The notes below the pieces were generated by a model. That model made no database searches and was not told the origin of the DNA. It was given only the letters and a program-made list of their open reading frames with translations. From Sinomonas cyclohexanicum (GTDB lineage Bacteria; Actinomycetota; Actinomycetes; Actinomycetales; Micrococcaceae), in NCBI RefSeq assembly GCF_020886775.1, contig NZ_AP024525.1, positions 3,224,001 to 3,288,000 on the forward strand: a stretch of 64,000 bases of DNA, written 5' to 3'. The position numbers and the translations under genes are program-made. Positions 28,105 to 35,870 of the stretch are shown here, in pieces. How positions within the stretch are numbered: position 1 is the stretch's first letter; each line of letters begins with the position of its first letter.

Positions 28105-29088
28105 GTGACCTCCGATGCCCCAGCTGACCAGCGTGCCGCCCGCTCTCCCGCGACGAGCGGCCTCCTCTACGGCATCGGGGCGTACGGCCTCTGGGGCCTG
28201 CTCCCGCTGTACTTCCTGACACTCGCCCCGGCCGGCCCCGTGGAGATCGTGGCCGGGCGCGTCCTGTTCTCCCTTGTGGTGTGCTTTGCGCTCATCGCCG
28301 CGACCCGCGCGTGGCGGGCGCTGGGCGGCGTGTTTCGGAGCGGGCGCACGTTCTGGGCCCTCGCCCTCGCGGCGGCCCTCATCGCGGTGAACTGGCTGAC
28401 GTACACGTTCGGCGTGCTCACGGGCCACACGATCGAGGCCGCCCTCGGGTACTTCATCAATCCCCTCGTGTCCGTGCTGCTCGGGGTCATTGTGCTCAAG
28501 GAACGGCTCCGCCCGCTCCAGTGGGCCGCCGTCGGCACGGGCGCGGTTGCCGTCGTCGTGCTCACCGTGGCGTACGGGCAGGTGCCGTGGATCGCGCTCA
28601 TCCTCGCGTTCAGCTTCGGCTTCTACGGGCTCGTGAAGAACCGCGTCGGGGCGACGGTGGACGCTGTCACGAGCCTCACCGTCGAGACCGTGGTGCTGAG
28701 CCCAGTGGCGCTCGGCGTCATGGTGTGGCTAGGGGCCGCGGGGACGCTGACCCTGTTCGGGGCCGGGGCGGGGCACTTCTGGCTCCTGGCCTCGAGCGGC
28801 CTCATCACGGCCGTGCCGCTGCTGTTCTTCGGCGCGGCGGCCCGCCGCCTGCCCATGACCACAGTCGGGCTCCTGCAGTACATTGCCCCGCTCCTGCAGT
28901 TCGTCATGGCCACGACCGTCCTCGGCGAGCACATGGCGCCCGAGCGGTGGATCGGCTTCGGGATCGTCTGGCTCGCCCTCGCCGTCCTGACTGCGGACAT
29001 GCTCTTCGTGGCGCGGCGCCGTCGTGCGTCGCTGCGCGCGGCGGGACTCGCCGCGGAAGCCGCGGGCGGGCCCTCCCGGGCCGGGTAA
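28105..29088 (+). CDS. rarD: EamA/RarD-like permease
   Basis: A 327-residue, ten-helix drug/metabolite transporter of the RarD type. It has two EamA repeats, GIGAYGLWGLLPLYFLTL at the start of repeat 1, ALGYFINPLVSVLLGVIVLKERL ending it (quoted in part: GYFINPLVSVLLG), and LLQYIAPLLQFVMATTVLGE in repeat 2. Leaderless start: TACGGT (28092-28097), 7 nt, GTG 28105; GTG 28099 is also in frame. Substrate unknown. It is followed by the first DUF559-associated repeat block 10 bp after the stop. Confidence 0.9.
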   Translation: MTSDAPADQRAARSPATSGLLYGIGAYGLWGLLPLYFLTLAPAGPVEIVAGRVLFSLVVCFALIAATRAWRALGGVFRSGRTFWALALAAALIAVNWLTYTFGVLTGHTIEAALGYFINPLVSVLLGVIVLKERLRPLQWAAVGTGAVAVVVLTVAYGQVPWIALILAFSFGFYGLVKNRVGATVDAVTSLTVETVVLSPVALGVMVWLGAAGTLTLFGAGAGHFWLLASSGLITAVPLLFFGAAARRLPMTTVGLLQYIAPLLQFVMATTVLGEHMAPERWIGFGIVWLALAVLTADMLFVARRRRASLRAAGLAAEAAGGPSRAG

Positions 29089-29098
29089 ACAGGCCCTC

Positions 29099-29160
29099 AG
29101 CGGCACAGCAGGCCGTGCCGCTGGCCTGCTGTGCCGCTCAAGGCCTGCCGTGCCGCTCAA
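29099..29160. repeat. 19-bp repeats, family A, left flank of DUF559 gene 1
   Basis: Two tandem units GGCCTGCYGTGCCGCTCAA (29123-29141, 29142-29160), preceded by an inverted copy AGCGGCACAGCAGGCC (29099-29114) that forms a perfect 16-bp hairpin with unit 1 around an 8-nt loop. The block starts 10 bp after the rarD-like stop and ends 26 bp from the 3' end of the DUF559 gene. Confidence 0.9.
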
Positions 29161-29186
29161 GGCGGCCCGCTGTGCGATCCGCCCCG

Positions 29187-30149
29187 TCAGGCTGACAGCT
29201 TTCGCGACCTCGCGAATGCGGCCTCGAGCCTCGCGGCCAGGCTCCACGGTGCGTCGAGGTCCGACCACCGGGCCCTCACGACTATCCAGCCCTCTTCCGT
29301 CAGTGCTACCTCGCGCCTGCGCTCCAGCAGCAGGGCCTCCTGAGTCGGGCGATAGTCGAAGTACTTCGAGTCGCCGTCGAACTCGAGGATCACCAGCAGC
29401 TCGGGCCACGCGAAATCGGCACGGAACACTCCGTGGGGCGTGAGGATGCCGTACTGCAGCTCGGGAGCCGGAATGCCCGCCGCGGCAAGGGCAAGGCGGG
29501 TCCGGGTCTCGCCCGCGGACTCGGCCCTCGCATCGAGCACCGCAAGCAGGTCCTCCACCCTGCGCGATCCTCGCACTGCTCCGCTCCGCTCGGCGGCAGC
29601 ACGGATCCGCTCGATCGTCACCCCTCGACGCAGTGCGCTGTCTCCGACGATCGCGGCGCGCTCGATGTCCAGGATGCGGGCACAGTCCGCGACCGCGCGT
29701 TCCACACTCACCGCTGTGGCGATGCGGCCCGGTGCGAGCGCCACTCGTGCCAGATCCATCTCGGGCACCGCGAGCGAATGTGCCACGACGTCGGCTCCGT
29801 GGCTCGTCTTCGATCCGGAGTACGGCACCGTGACGTGCACCTTCGGGCCGACGTCCCACGTGGTGAGGCCGTGAGCGCGTGCGCCCGAGGTATGGCTGTA
29901 GACGGCGGCGCCGTTGGTCGACAGCCAATGCGCCTCGATCCGCAGCTGGTCCTGCTCCCAGGGCCTCAGAGCACGCCATATGGCACGCCGTGCATACACG
30001 CCGCGCCGCAGCCGGACGAGCTCCTGCCGCCTGACTGCCTCGGTGAGGACCCGATGGTCGATTCCACGTGCTGCGAGGTCGCGGGTGGAGGCGAGAGTAA
30101 CGTTCGGCCATCGCACATCGAGCAGGGCAGTCAGGCGGGAAGCGCTCAT
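29187..30149 (-). CDS. DUF559 protein with AbiEi-like N-terminus (protein 1)
   Basis: A 320-residue, two-part protein. The N-terminus (about 10-60) is a winged helix of the AbiEi antitoxin type (STRDLAARGIDHRVLTEAVR, then RLRRGVYARR). The C-terminus is a Vsr/PD-(D/E)XK-like DUF559 domain: FRADFAWPELLVILEFDGDS at about 243-262 and EEGWIVVRARWSDLD at about 288-302. ATG 30149 is leaderless (minus AAGACT, 6 nt). No toxin gene is adjacent. Both flanks carry the same 19-bp repeat family. DNA binding plus nicking of those repeats is my inference. Confidence 0.75.
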   Translation of the reverse strand: MSASRLTALLDVRWPNVTLASTRDLAARGIDHRVLTEAVRRQELVRLRRGVYARRAIWRALRPWEQDQLRIEAHWLSTNGAAVYSHTSGARAHGLTTWDVGPKVHVTVPYSGSKTSHGADVVAHSLAVPEMDLARVALAPGRIATAVSVERAVADCARILDIERAAIVGDSALRRGVTIERIRAAAERSGAVRGSRRVEDLLAVLDARAESAGETRTRLALAAAGIPAPELQYGILTPHGVFRADFAWPELLVILEFDGDSKYFDYRPTQEALLLERRREVALTEEGWIVVRARWSDLDAPWSLAARLEAAFARSRKLSA

Positions 30150-30326
30150 GCGTCGAGTCTTGCGGCGGGTCGCCCCGGAGTCGCCTCGGTTCAGGCCCAT
30201 GTGGACAACTCGGTCGTCCCCGTCCTGGTCCCAGTCCACCGGTGGCCGACACCGCACCCCAAAGGTGGCGGCCAGGACACGCCAGGCTCCATGGCACACA
30301 GCAGGCCCCGGCCGACGCGAGAGGCC

Positions 30327-30429
30327 GTGGGCGGCATAACAGGCCGGCGGCACGGCCTGCTATGCCGCCCACGGCCTGCTGTACCGCCCACGGCCTGCTG
30401 TACCGCCCACGGCCTGCCATGCTGGTCCC
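30327..30429. repeat. 19-bp repeats, family A, right flank of DUF559 gene 1
   Basis: Tandem units GGCCTGCTRTRCCGCCCAC at 30354-30372, 30373-30391 and 30392-30410, a diverged fourth at 30411-30429, and an inverted copy at 30327-30345. Unit 1 and the inverted copy form an 18/19-bp hairpin with an 8-nt loop, the same geometry as the left flank. CATGCTGGCCCCGGG palindromes continue to about 30490. No gene is seen between 30150 and 30560. Confidence 0.92.
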
Positions 30430-30560
30430 GACCGTGCTGATGCCATGCTGGCCCCGGGCCCCGGGCCCCGGGCCATGCTGGCCCCGGGCGTGCCGCCGCC
30501 CCTTCACGCGGCCCGCCCTCGCCGGTCTCGGCGCCCCTGCCGTACGGTCTGCCACGCGGC

Positions 30561-31289
30561 TCAGCCGCGCTCCGCGGGATACCGCGCTGCGAGGCCCACG
30601 CGCCGCATGCGCCTGCCGGTGATGAACGTCCCAGCGCCGAGGTAGGCCACGAGGGCCAGGGCACCGATCACGGCGACGAGAGCCGTGCCGCCCCCTGCCG
30701 CATGCGTGATGAGTGCGGCGAGCGTCCCCGCGACCATGGAGTTGAAGCACGCGAGGAAGAACGACGTGCTCGAGACGGCATGAATGCCGACAGCGCGTGT
30801 GGCCCCCATCCAGTACGTGTCGAAGACGCCCTGCCTGTCATCGCGCCCGGACGTCACGAAGCTGCCCTGGACCTCGGGGGCCAGCTCAGCGTACGCGCCC
30901 CGGAGGCGGTTCATCCCGACGATCAGGTTGTGGTCCTCCTCGCTGCCGAGGGAGACGCGCAGGAGCGTCAGGGTCCCGAGTACGAGCAGCACCGACGAGA
31001 GGCCGATCGCCATGACCCAGAATCCCTCGCCGAACCCGGTCGCCTGCGCCACCAGGGCCAAGACGACGAGCGCCGCCGAGGACACCGTGAGGTGGATGCT
31101 GATGCGGTTCATCAGCTCTCCCCAGAGCACCGAGCGGGTCGCGAGCAGGCTCCAGTGCTCGGTCGCGAGGATCTGGGCCACGACCGCGGGGGGCGTGGCC
31201 GGCGCGGCATCCGCCGGGGTCGGGGCGAGGCTGGTGTCGTCCGGCGCGGGGACCGGGAGCGGCGGCGCGGCATGGGGTTCGGCACTCAT
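30561..31289 (-). CDS. integral membrane protein of unknown function
   Basis: A 242-residue protein. The N-terminal ~40 residues are rich in Pro, Ala and Asp and cytoplasmic; four hydrophobic segments follow (about 68-85, 92-110, 165-190, 200-222). The conserved-looking core TEHWSLLATRSVLWGELMNR recalls bacterial proteins annotated only as hypothetical membrane proteins. I see no catalytic motif. ATG 31289 is the only reasonable start. It is not clearly in an operon with osmC, 96 bp away. Confidence 0.72.
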   Translation of the reverse strand: MSAEPHAAPPLPVPAPDDTSLAPTPADAAPATPPAVVAQILATEHWSLLATRSVLWGELMNRISIHLTVSSAALVVLALVAQATGFGEGFWVMAIGLSSVLLVLGTLTLLRVSLGSEEDHNLIVGMNRLRGAYAELAPEVQGSFVTSGRDDRQGVFDTYWMGATRAVGIHAVSSTSFFLACFNSMVAGTLAALITHAAGGGTALVAVIGALALVAYLGAGTFITGRRMRRVGLAARYPAERG

Positions 31290-31385
31290 GGTCCATGGTC
31301 GTCCCGGCCCGCGCGGGCCGTAAAGCCTCGGGCCGCCCACGCCGCCCGTGCCGCGCACGACGGCGGCCGCGCGCCTCCTCGAGCG

Positions 31386-31814
31386 TCAGGCGCCGCCCGG
31401 CGTCGTGCGCACCACGACGGAGGCGAGCCGCACGCCGGTGGACGCCCCGACGATCCTCAGGATCACGGCCTTCCCGACGACGTCGCGGACGAGGCGCTCG
31501 AGGTCCTCCGCCGGGGCCGCGCCCTCGGCCTCGACGTCCAGGGAGATGCCCGTGGAGCGGGTGAGTGCCTCGTCGAAGCCGCCGTCCGCGCGGACCTGGA
31601 CCCGCCCGAGGGTGATGCCCGCGGCCGCCGCCGCGCCGTGCAGGTCGTTGAACACGCACGCGGCCATGGCCAGGTGCAGGAGGTGGCCGCCGGACGGGAC
31701 CGCGAGGTCCACCTCCGCCGCGCCGGTCCTGTGGTGGCGGATGACGAGGCCCTCGGTGGGGACGGCCTCGCCCTCCCGACCCGGCGCCGTCGTGATGCTT
31801 GCCGCGAAGTCCAT
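31386..31814 (-). CDS. OsmC family protein
   Basis: A 142-residue OsmC/Ohr-fold protein (MDFAASITTAPGREGEAVPT) with the central helix GGHLLHLAMAACVFNDLHGA at about 48-67. This family includes hydroperoxide reductases, but only one cysteine (Cys60) is evident here, so thiol peroxidase activity with the usual two cysteines is doubtful. ATG 31814 has AGGAGG 5 nt upstream. It is 46 bp from the universal stress gene on the same strand and likely co-transcribed. Confidence 0.82.
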   Translation of the reverse strand: MDFAASITTAPGREGEAVPTEGLVIRHHRTGAAEVDLAVPSGGHLLHLAMAACVFNDLHGAAAAAGITLGRVQVRADGGFDEALTRSTGISLDVEAEGAAPAEDLERLVRDVVGKAVILRIVGASTGVRLASVVVRTTPGGA

Positions 31815-31860
31815 GGCTGCCTCCTGGATGCCTGGGGGTCTGCTCCCCCGAACGCTTCTG

Positions 31861-32736
31861 CTAGCCGAGGGGGTGGGACTCGACCTGCTCGTAGTCGCGC
31901 GGGATGACAACCATGGGCACCGGCAGCGCGCGCAGCACCTTGTTCGCGGTGGAGCCGAGGAACAGCTGGTTCTTCTGCGCGAGCCGGCTCGAGCCGACGA
32001 GGGCGAGCTCGCCGTCGAGCCAGTCGAGGCTGTCCACGGCCTCCTCGAACGTGCGGCCGTGCGCCACCTCGACGCCCGCCTCGTGGCCCTCCGGAAGCCG
32101 CTTGGCCGCGGCCGTGAGCACGGTGTTGGCATGGCGGTGGGCGGCGTTGATGTTCTCTCCGAACTCGTCGGCCCGCTCGTCGATCTCCACGAGCGAGACG
32201 AAGCGGAGCGGGACGTTGCGCCGACCGGCGGCGACCAGCGCGACGTCGACCGCGGCCTCTGAGCCCTCGCGCTCGCCGATGAACGCGGTGATCCGCTCGA
32301 TCGGATCCGTGCGGTGGTAGCCCCGCGGGGCGAGCGCCACGGGGACCGGGGAGGCGTGCAGGAGCGCGTTCGCCACCGAGCCCACCGTGTACCTCTTGAA
32401 CAGGCCGTTGCTCGCGGCGCCGACCACGATCAGCGCGGCCTCGAACTCGACGGCCGCCTCGATGAGCGTCGCGGCGAACGAGCGGCCGTGGCGGACGTGG
32501 AACGTCGCCTCGACGTCCTCGGGGACCAGCGCGAGGGCCTCCCGCTGGGCCGTCAGGGTCTGCTGCTCCGCAGAATGGACCCGCGGGCCGTCCGGATTTG
32601 CCGCGATGTACGGGGCATCCTCGGAGAGCACGAGCATGAGGTCCAGCGAGGCGCCCTGCGCCCGTGCGATCGCGACGCCCAACGCCACGGCATCCGCACC
32701 ACGCTGGTCCGGCTGGTATCCGACGACATAACGCAT
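31861..32736 (-). CDS. universal stress protein, two-domain
   Basis: A 291-residue tandem UspA protein. Domain 1 carries the ATP-binding signature GAASNGLFKRYTVGSVANAL at about 106-125; domain 2 has VGSSRLAQKNQLFLGSTANK at about 252-271. Such proteins are induced by growth arrest, hypoxia or oxidative stress. The first gene of a probable usp-osmC unit; ribosome site AAAGG. Confidence 0.93.
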   Translation of the reverse strand: MRYVVGYQPDQRGADAVALGVAIARAQGASLDLMLVLSEDAPYIAANPDGPRVHSAEQQTLTAQREALALVPEDVEATFHVRHGRSFAATLIEAAVEFEAALIVVGAASNGLFKRYTVGSVANALLHASPVPVALAPRGYHRTDPIERITAFIGEREGSEAAVDVALVAAGRRNVPLRFVSLVEIDERADEFGENINAAHRHANTVLTAAAKRLPEGHEAGVEVAHGRTFEEAVDSLDWLDGELALVGSSRLAQKNQLFLGSTANKVLRALPVPMVVIPRDYEQVESHPLG

Positions 32737-32776
32737 GGCCTGTGCCTTTCGTAGGTCGAGTCACGGCAGACGGCAA

Positions 32777-32801
32777 GGGCGCCCGGGAGTCCCGGGCGCC
32801 C
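32777..32801 (-). terminator. gabT terminator
   Basis: Perfect 11-bp inverted repeat GGGCGCCCGGG / CCCGGGCGCCC with a 3-nt loop, 58 bp past the gabT stop. Confidence 0.75.
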
Positions 32802-32858
32802 TCGTCCGGTCTGCGGCTGATGCCGCCGACTCTACCGGGCGCTGCCGCTCAGCGCGCC

Positions 32859-34217
32859 CTACGCCACGGAGCGGATCGCCGCCTCGAGGACGTCGAGCGC
32901 GTCGGCGAGCAGCTCGTCGTTGATCACGAGCGGGGGCAGCAGGCGGACCACGTTGCCATACGTGCCGCACGTGAGGATGATGACGCCCTCCTTGAGGCAG
33001 TACTCGGCGATCTTCTTGGTCGCCTCGGCGTCCGGGACCTTCGCCGAGCCGCTGCCGGCCTTGACGAACTCGAGCGCGAGCATCGCGCCGCGACCGCGGA
33101 TGTCACCGATGATGCCGCTCATGCCGAGCTCCGCCTGCAGCTTGGCAAGTCGATCCTTGACGGTCTTCTCGATCTCGCGGGCGCGGCCGCGGAGGTCCTG
33201 GGAGTCCATCGTCTCGATCGCGGCCAGGGCGGCGGCGCACGCGACAGGGTTGCCGCCGTAGGTGCCGCCGAGCCCGCCGCCGTGGACGGCGTCGAGCAGC
33301 TCCGCACGGCCCGTCACGGCCGAGAGCGGCATGCCGCCCGCGATGCCCTTCGCGGTGGTGATGAGGTCCGGGACCACGCCCTCATGCTGGACGGCGAACC
33401 ACTCGCCCGTGCGGGCGAAGCCGGACTGGACCTCGTCCGCGATGAAGACGATGCCGTTCTCCTTGGCGAACTCGGCGAGCCGGGGCAGGAAGCCGTCGGC
33501 TGGGACGATGAAGCCGCCCTCACCCTGGATGGGCTCGATGATGATGGCCGCGATCTGGTCGGCGCCGATCTGCTTGCTCATCATGAGGATGGCGCGCTCC
33601 GCGGCCTCCTTGCCCGTGATCCGCGGGTTCTCCTCACGGAACGGGTAGCTCATGGGGGCGCGGTAGACCTCGCCGGCGAACGGGCCGAACCCGTGCTTGT
33701 ACGGCATGGCCTTGGCCGTGAGGCCCATCGTGAGGTTGGTGCGGCCGTGGTAGGCGTGGTCGAAGGCGACGACGGCGCTGCGGCCCGTGGCGATACGGGC
33801 GATCTTGACGGCGTTCTCGACGGCCTCGGCGCCGGAGTTGAACAGGACGGTGCGCTTGGCGTGCTCGCCGGGAGTCAGCTGGTTGAGCTTCTCCGCCACG
33901 GCCACGTAGCCCTCGTACGGGGACACCATGAAGCACGTGTGGGTGAAGTGCTCCACCTGCTCCTTGACCGCGCCGACCACCGCGGCGTCGGAGGCGCCCA
34001 CCGTGGTCACGGCGATGCCGGAGCCCAGGTCGATGAAGGAGTTGCCGTCCACGTCGTGGATGATGCCGCCATCGGCATCCGCGACGTACACCGGCACGGA
34101 GGAGGCCACACCGGCGGCGACGGCCTGGGCGCGGCGGGCGGCCAGCTCGAGGGACTTGGGGCCGGGGAAGTCCTTGAGGACCTTGCGCTTCTGCTCGAGG
34201 CGGTACTGGATGTCCAT
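32859..34217 (-). CDS. gabT: 4-aminobutyrate aminotransferase
   Basis: A 452-residue class III PLP aminotransferase that converts GABA and 2-oxoglutarate to succinate semialdehyde and glutamate. Seen: FNSGAEAVENAVKIAR at about 125-140, the cofactor-contacting FIADEVQSGFARTG near 265, the PLP lysine in TTAKGIAGGMPLSAVTGRAE near 290 and GTYGGNPVACAAALA. ATG 34217 has AAAGGAA upstream. No gabD is adjacent. It is divergent from a PucR regulator that probably activates it, as in other actinobacterial gab loci. Confidence 0.94.
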   Translation of the reverse strand: MDIQYRLEQKRKVLKDFPGPKSLELAARRAQAVAAGVASSVPVYVADADGGIIHDVDGNSFIDLGSGIAVTTVGASDAAVVGAVKEQVEHFTHTCFMVSPYEGYVAVAEKLNQLTPGEHAKRTVLFNSGAEAVENAVKIARIATGRSAVVAFDHAYHGRTNLTMGLTAKAMPYKHGFGPFAGEVYRAPMSYPFREENPRITGKEAAERAILMMSKQIGADQIAAIIIEPIQGEGGFIVPADGFLPRLAEFAKENGIVFIADEVQSGFARTGEWFAVQHEGVVPDLITTAKGIAGGMPLSAVTGRAELLDAVHGGGLGGTYGGNPVACAAALAAIETMDSQDLRGRAREIEKTVKDRLAKLQAELGMSGIIGDIRGRGAMLALEFVKAGSGSAKVPDAEATKKIAEYCLKEGVIILTCGTYGNVVRLLPPLVINDELLADALDVLEAAIRSVA

Positions 34218-34277
34218 GGGTCGGGTTCCTTTCGTCCGTCTCAAACTAATGCGAGGTGAGCCACACAGAGAATGGCC

Positions 34278-34313
34278 GATCGCACGATTCCCCCTCTGGC
34301 ACGTAGTGCGATC
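34278..34313. promoter_or_regulatory. inverted repeat in the gabT/pucR intergenic region
   Basis: GATCGCAC (34278-34285) and GTGCGATC (34306-34313), perfect 8-bp arms 20 bp apart, in the 125-bp divergent promoter region. A likely PucR-type binding site. Confidence 0.6.
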
Positions 34314-34342
34314 AACCAGCCCGTTTCCCTATAGTGGGACAC

Positions 34343-35776
34343 ATGGCACTGACCCTTGCGGAGCTCCTCACGCACGCCGAACTCGGCCTCCGGCTCGCAG
34401 GCTCCGCCGCGGTCAGCAAGGACGACGAGATCCGCTGGGTGGCCGTCACCGAACTCGAGAACCCGGCCCCGTTCCTCACCGGCGGCGAGCTCGTCCTCAC
34501 CACCGGGGTCCGCCTGCGCACCGCCACGGACCAGCGCCGCTTCGTGCGCGTGCTCAAGCGCGCCGGGGCCCTGGGAATCGGCTTCGGCGTGGCCCTCGGC
34601 CACGACGAGATCCCGTCCGCCCTCATCGCGGAGGCCAACCGGTGGGGCGTGCCTGTCCTCGAGGTCCCCTACCGGACCCCGTTCATGGCCCTCGGTAAGC
34701 TCGTGGCCGACTCCCACTCTGCGGACCACTACGCGAGCCTCGAGCGCCTCATCGCCGCGCACCAGGTCCTCGCGCGGTCCCTCCTCACCGGCGGCGGCCT
34801 CCAGGACCTTCTCAAGCGCTTGGGCGCGATGCTCGGCACCGACCTCGTCCTGACCCAGTTCACCGCGCAGCTCTACTCCTCGAGCGCCGAGTCCGGGATG
34901 CCCACCATGGACCGCTGGGTGCCCTTTCCCGTTCCGACCGGCCGCCGCGACGCGTGCACCCTGTGGGCCAAGAAGCCCTTCGAGGACACCGGAATCATCT
35001 CGTACGCACGGAACCTCATCAGCATCGAGCTCAACAACCTGATGAAGCAGCGCCAGGCCCAGCGGGCGCTCGCCGGGCAGGTGATGAACGACGTCGTGCG
35101 CGGGACCCTCGAGACCGACGAGGCGTCGCGGCGCCTCGCCGGGATCGATGTGAACTCGACCCGGCGCAACGTGGTGCTCCTCGCCGAGTCCGCCGCGCAC
35201 TACAAGAACCTGCGCGGAGCCACCCTGCCCGCGGCGCTCGACGGCGCCGTGACCGCGATCCTCGACCGTGACCTCGTGGTGGTGGTGGAGGACGACGGCG
35301 CCCGCGCGCCGAAGCTGGGACGCCTCCTCGCGGACCACCTCACCGAGGCGGGAATCCACGCGACGATCGGGATCGGCGGGTCCTACACGAAGCCGAACGG
35401 CGTGCGGTGGAGCTACTTCGAGGCGAAGGAGGCCGCCGGGCGCGGGCTTGAGGTCAACGAGCCGGAGCGGCTGAGCATCACCTCGCTGCTGCTCGCGAGC
35501 GAGGACGTCCCGCTCGCGGACATGGCCGGCGAGGCGATCGGGCCCATCACCCGGTTCGACCGGCAGCACGGGGCCGAGCTTGTGCACACGCTCGAGACGT
35601 ACCTGGCGCTCAACGGGTCGGTGGCGCAGGTTGCCGAGCAGCTCAACCTGCACCGGAACACCGTGCGCTACCGGCTGGGGCAGATCGCCGAGCTGACCGG
35701 CTACGACCCGGCCGTCACCGCCGATCGCGTCCAGCTGTTCCTGGCCCTCGCGGTGAAGAAGGTCGCACGGGCCTAA
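34343..35776 (+). CDS. PucR family transcriptional regulator (probable GABA catabolism activator)
   Basis: A 477-residue regulator. An N-terminal PucR sensor region (about 1-125, FLTGGELVLTTGVRLR), a GGDEF-like middle segment and a C-terminal HTH_30 (LETYLALNGSVAQVAEQLNL followed by HRNTVRYRLGQIAELTG) are in canonical order. Leaderless start: TATAGT (34330-34335), 7 nt, ATG. Divergence from gabT suggests it controls GABA use; the effector is not readable from sequence. Confidence 0.9.
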   Translation: MALTLAELLTHAELGLRLAGSAAVSKDDEIRWVAVTELENPAPFLTGGELVLTTGVRLRTATDQRRFVRVLKRAGALGIGFGVALGHDEIPSALIAEANRWGVPVLEVPYRTPFMALGKLVADSHSADHYASLERLIAAHQVLARSLLTGGGLQDLLKRLGAMLGTDLVLTQFTAQLYSSSAESGMPTMDRWVPFPVPTGRRDACTLWAKKPFEDTGIISYARNLISIELNNLMKQRQAQRALAGQVMNDVVRGTLETDEASRRLAGIDVNSTRRNVVLLAESAAHYKNLRGATLPAALDGAVTAILDRDLVVVVEDDGARAPKLGRLLADHLTEAGIHATIGIGGSYTKPNGVRWSYFEAKEAAGRGLEVNEPERLSITSLLLASEDVPLADMAGEAIGPITRFDRQHGAELVHTLETYLALNGSVAQVAEQLNLHRNTVRYRLGQIAELTGYDPAVTADRVQLFLALAVKKVARA

Positions 35777-35786
35777 CTCCCCCGCC

Positions 35787-35864
35787 CGTCTGGGAGTCAC
35801 CTCCTGAACGTCAGGTCCCGTGGGTAGCCCCGGGAGGTGACTCCCAGGAGGTGACTCCCAGACG
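35787..35864. repeat. paired 19-bp inverted repeat between convergent genes
   Basis: CGTCTGGGAGTCACCTCCT (35787-35805) has its exact complement at 35846-35864, and a further partial GGAGGTGACTCCC lies at 35833-35845. It resembles the repeats around DUF559 gene 2 and could also act as a bidirectional terminator. Confidence 0.85.
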
Positions 35865-35870
35865 GAGGGG

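Noticed and set aside
29187-30149. AbiE toxin-antitoxin system
   Set aside because: The AbiEi-like N-terminus is present, but no AbiEii nucleotidyltransferase toxin is adjacent at either DUF559 locus.
29099-30429. CRISPR array at the 19-bp repeats
   Set aside because: Units are contiguous without spacers and there are no cas genes.
35787-35864. Simple rho-independent terminator
   Set aside because: Arms are 19-bp copies of a motif repeated elsewhere, the loop is 40 nt and there is no U tract. It may terminate as a side effect.
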